From the NCBI RefSeq assembly GCF_019249215.1, contig NZ_JAESDI010000006.1, positions 186,001 to 250,000 of the forward strand: DNA of 64,000 bases, given 5' to 3'. A program made the position numbers and the translations under genes. The notes under the pieces are model-generated. The model did not search any database. It was not told where the DNA came from and saw only the letters and a program-made list of their open reading frames with translations. How positions within the stretch are numbered: position 1 is the stretch's first letter; the number at the start of each line of letters is the position of its first letter. The stretch is from Alteromonas lipotrueae. GTDB lineage: Bacteria; Pseudomonadota; Gammaproteobacteria; Enterobacterales; Alteromonadaceae. Below are positions 63,220-64,000 of this stretch, one piece after another.

Positions 63220-64000
63220 GCCAGAAGTTTGTGGCCGATGTAGGGGGCACTAACATTCGCGTTGCTCGGGTTACCGAAACAGGCGTAGCCGATATAAAGA
63301 AATATATGTGTAATGATTTTGCCAGTATCGACTTGGCAATTTCACAGTATTTTACCGATATGCCTGAATACCAATTCACCGAAGGGTGCATTGGTATTGC
63401 CTGCCCAGTCTTGGGCGACCAAGTGGTGATGACTAACCATAGCTGGGCGTTTTCGCAAAATGCGCTACGCTCACAGTTAAAATTAGACTCACTGTTTGTG
63501 ATCAACGACTTTACCGCAGTAGCACATTCATTACCGGTATTGAATGAGTCACAGGTTGTCCAAATTGGTGATGGCACGGCGAAAGCCGGTGGCAATATTG
63601 CGGTATTTGGCCCGGGTACTGGCTTGGGTGTAGAGCATATCACTATGACCTCTTCTGGGTGGCAAACCCTAGACGGCGAGGGTGGTCATGTTGACTTCTC
63701 TCCCGTTGATGAAACCGATGTTGTGGTGTGGCGTCACCTGCAAAAGAGTTTTGGCCGCGCTTCTGCCGAAGAAGTAATGTCAGGCAGGGGATTACATAAT
63801 ATCTATACCGCACTAGCACAAGATGCAGGTAAAGAGGCTACATTCGCTGAACCTGCTCAAATTACCGAAGCCGCATTAGCAGGTACCTGTGATATTGCTG
63901 CTGCCACGTTAACGCAGTTCTGCAGAATTATGGGCAGCTTTGCCGGTAATTTGGCGTTAAATATGGCCACAACAGGTGGCGTTTTTATCGGCGGTGGTAT
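63216..64000 (+). CDS. glk: Glucokinase, cut by the window end
   Basis: ATP-dependent glucokinase of the bacterial Glk type. The start ATG overlaps the edd stop as ATGA. The first 261 codons are visible: [13 protein letters not shown] (phosphate loop), [12 protein letters not shown] (catalytic Asp), FGPGTGLGV and GEGGHVDF, a block that matches E. coli Glk. The C-terminal part is outside the window. In this cluster eda usually follows, but that cannot be checked here. Confidence 0.92.
   Translation, partial: MSQKFVADVGGTNIRVARVTETGVADIKKYMCNDFASIDLAISQYFTDMPEYQFTEGCIGIACPVLGDQVVMTNHSWAFSQNALRSQLKLDSLFVINDFTAVAHSLPVLNESQVVQIGDGTAKAGGNIAVFGPGTGLGVEHITMTSSGWQTLDGEGGHVDFSPVDETDVVVWRHLQKSFGRASAEEVMSGRGLHNIYTALAQDAGKEATFAEPAQITEAALAGTCDIAAATLTQFCRIMGSFAGNLALNMATTGGVFIGGG

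Noticed and set aside
62996-63643. Open frame of 215 codons on the minus strand across the edd/glk junction
   Set aside because: It lies opposite two well-supported genes (edd and glk), shows no family resemblance and reflects codon bias of the real strand.
1-64000. Phage-defence island, prophage or integrated element
   Set aside because: Despite the BrxR/CapW-like regulator, no restriction, CBASS, BREX, integrase, transposase or tRNA attachment site was seen on either strand.

Overview
The window looks like chromosomal DNA of a marine gammaproteobacterium of the Alteromonas type. The grounds are the HexR-controlled Entner-Doudoroff cluster in the order hexR / zwf-pgl-edd-glk, the large substrate-specific TonB-dependent receptor beside CAZymes, a PEP-CTERM-like surface protein, and many small exported proteins. 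No rRNA, tRNA, insertion sequence, CRISPR array or phage module was recognised. This taxonomic reading is inference from gene content, not from a database search.

Layout. 1-11 kb: an exported alpha/beta hydrolase, a GGDEF-EAL membrane protein, a decayed LacI-type regulator, a small PstS-like periplasmic protein, a three-gene drug-efflux operon (NodT-type outer membrane factor, DHA2-type MFS pump, HlyD-type adaptor) divergent from a TetR/AefR-like repressor, a YdcH-family protein and a crotonase. 11-20 kb: an M1 aminopeptidase, a giant two-nuclease extracellular enzyme ending in a dockerin-like EF-hand pair, directly followed by a cohesin-like protein with a PEP-CTERM-like tail, then an orphan BrxR/CapW-like WYL regulator. 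20-43 kb: a hybrid histidine kinase and a complete-looking pectin/galacturonate locus. 43-46 kb: a glycosyltransferase / YqcI-YcgG (GntA-like) / DUF1989 mini-operon. 46-50 kb: an OmpR/BaeS-type two-component system flanked by a YHYH lipoprotein and two small secreted proteins that share a motif. 50-56 kb: unknown proteins, an EEP-family membrane protein, a BON-domain protein, a DUF2891 protein and an exported nucleosidase. 56-64 kb: pykA, hexR, zwf, pgl, edd and the start of glk, which is cut by the window end.

How the genes work together. In the pectin locus a TonB receptor would import oligogalacturonides. CE8 pectin methylesterase, GH28 polygalacturonase, a CE12-like acetylesterase and GH105 unsaturated-uronyl hydrolase trim them. 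A TRAP transporter takes uronates across the inner membrane. KduI/KduD convert the unsaturated product, and UxaC, a UxuB-like reductase and UxaA convert galacturonate, both to 2-keto-3-deoxygluconate, which KdgK phosphorylates to KDPG. KDPG is also the product of Edd at the far end of the window, so both sugar streams should meet at an Eda aldolase that is not in the window. Palindromes of the form TGCYACCGGTRGCA lie upstream of four pectin transcription units and are the likely operators of the LacI-family regulator inside the locus. HexR-like sites lie upstream of pykA and between hexR and zwf.

The observations most worth following are the adjacent dockerin-nuclease and cohesin-like anchor pair, which may form a nuclease tethered to the cell surface, and the GntA-like/DUF1989/glycosyltransferase operon with no assigned product.
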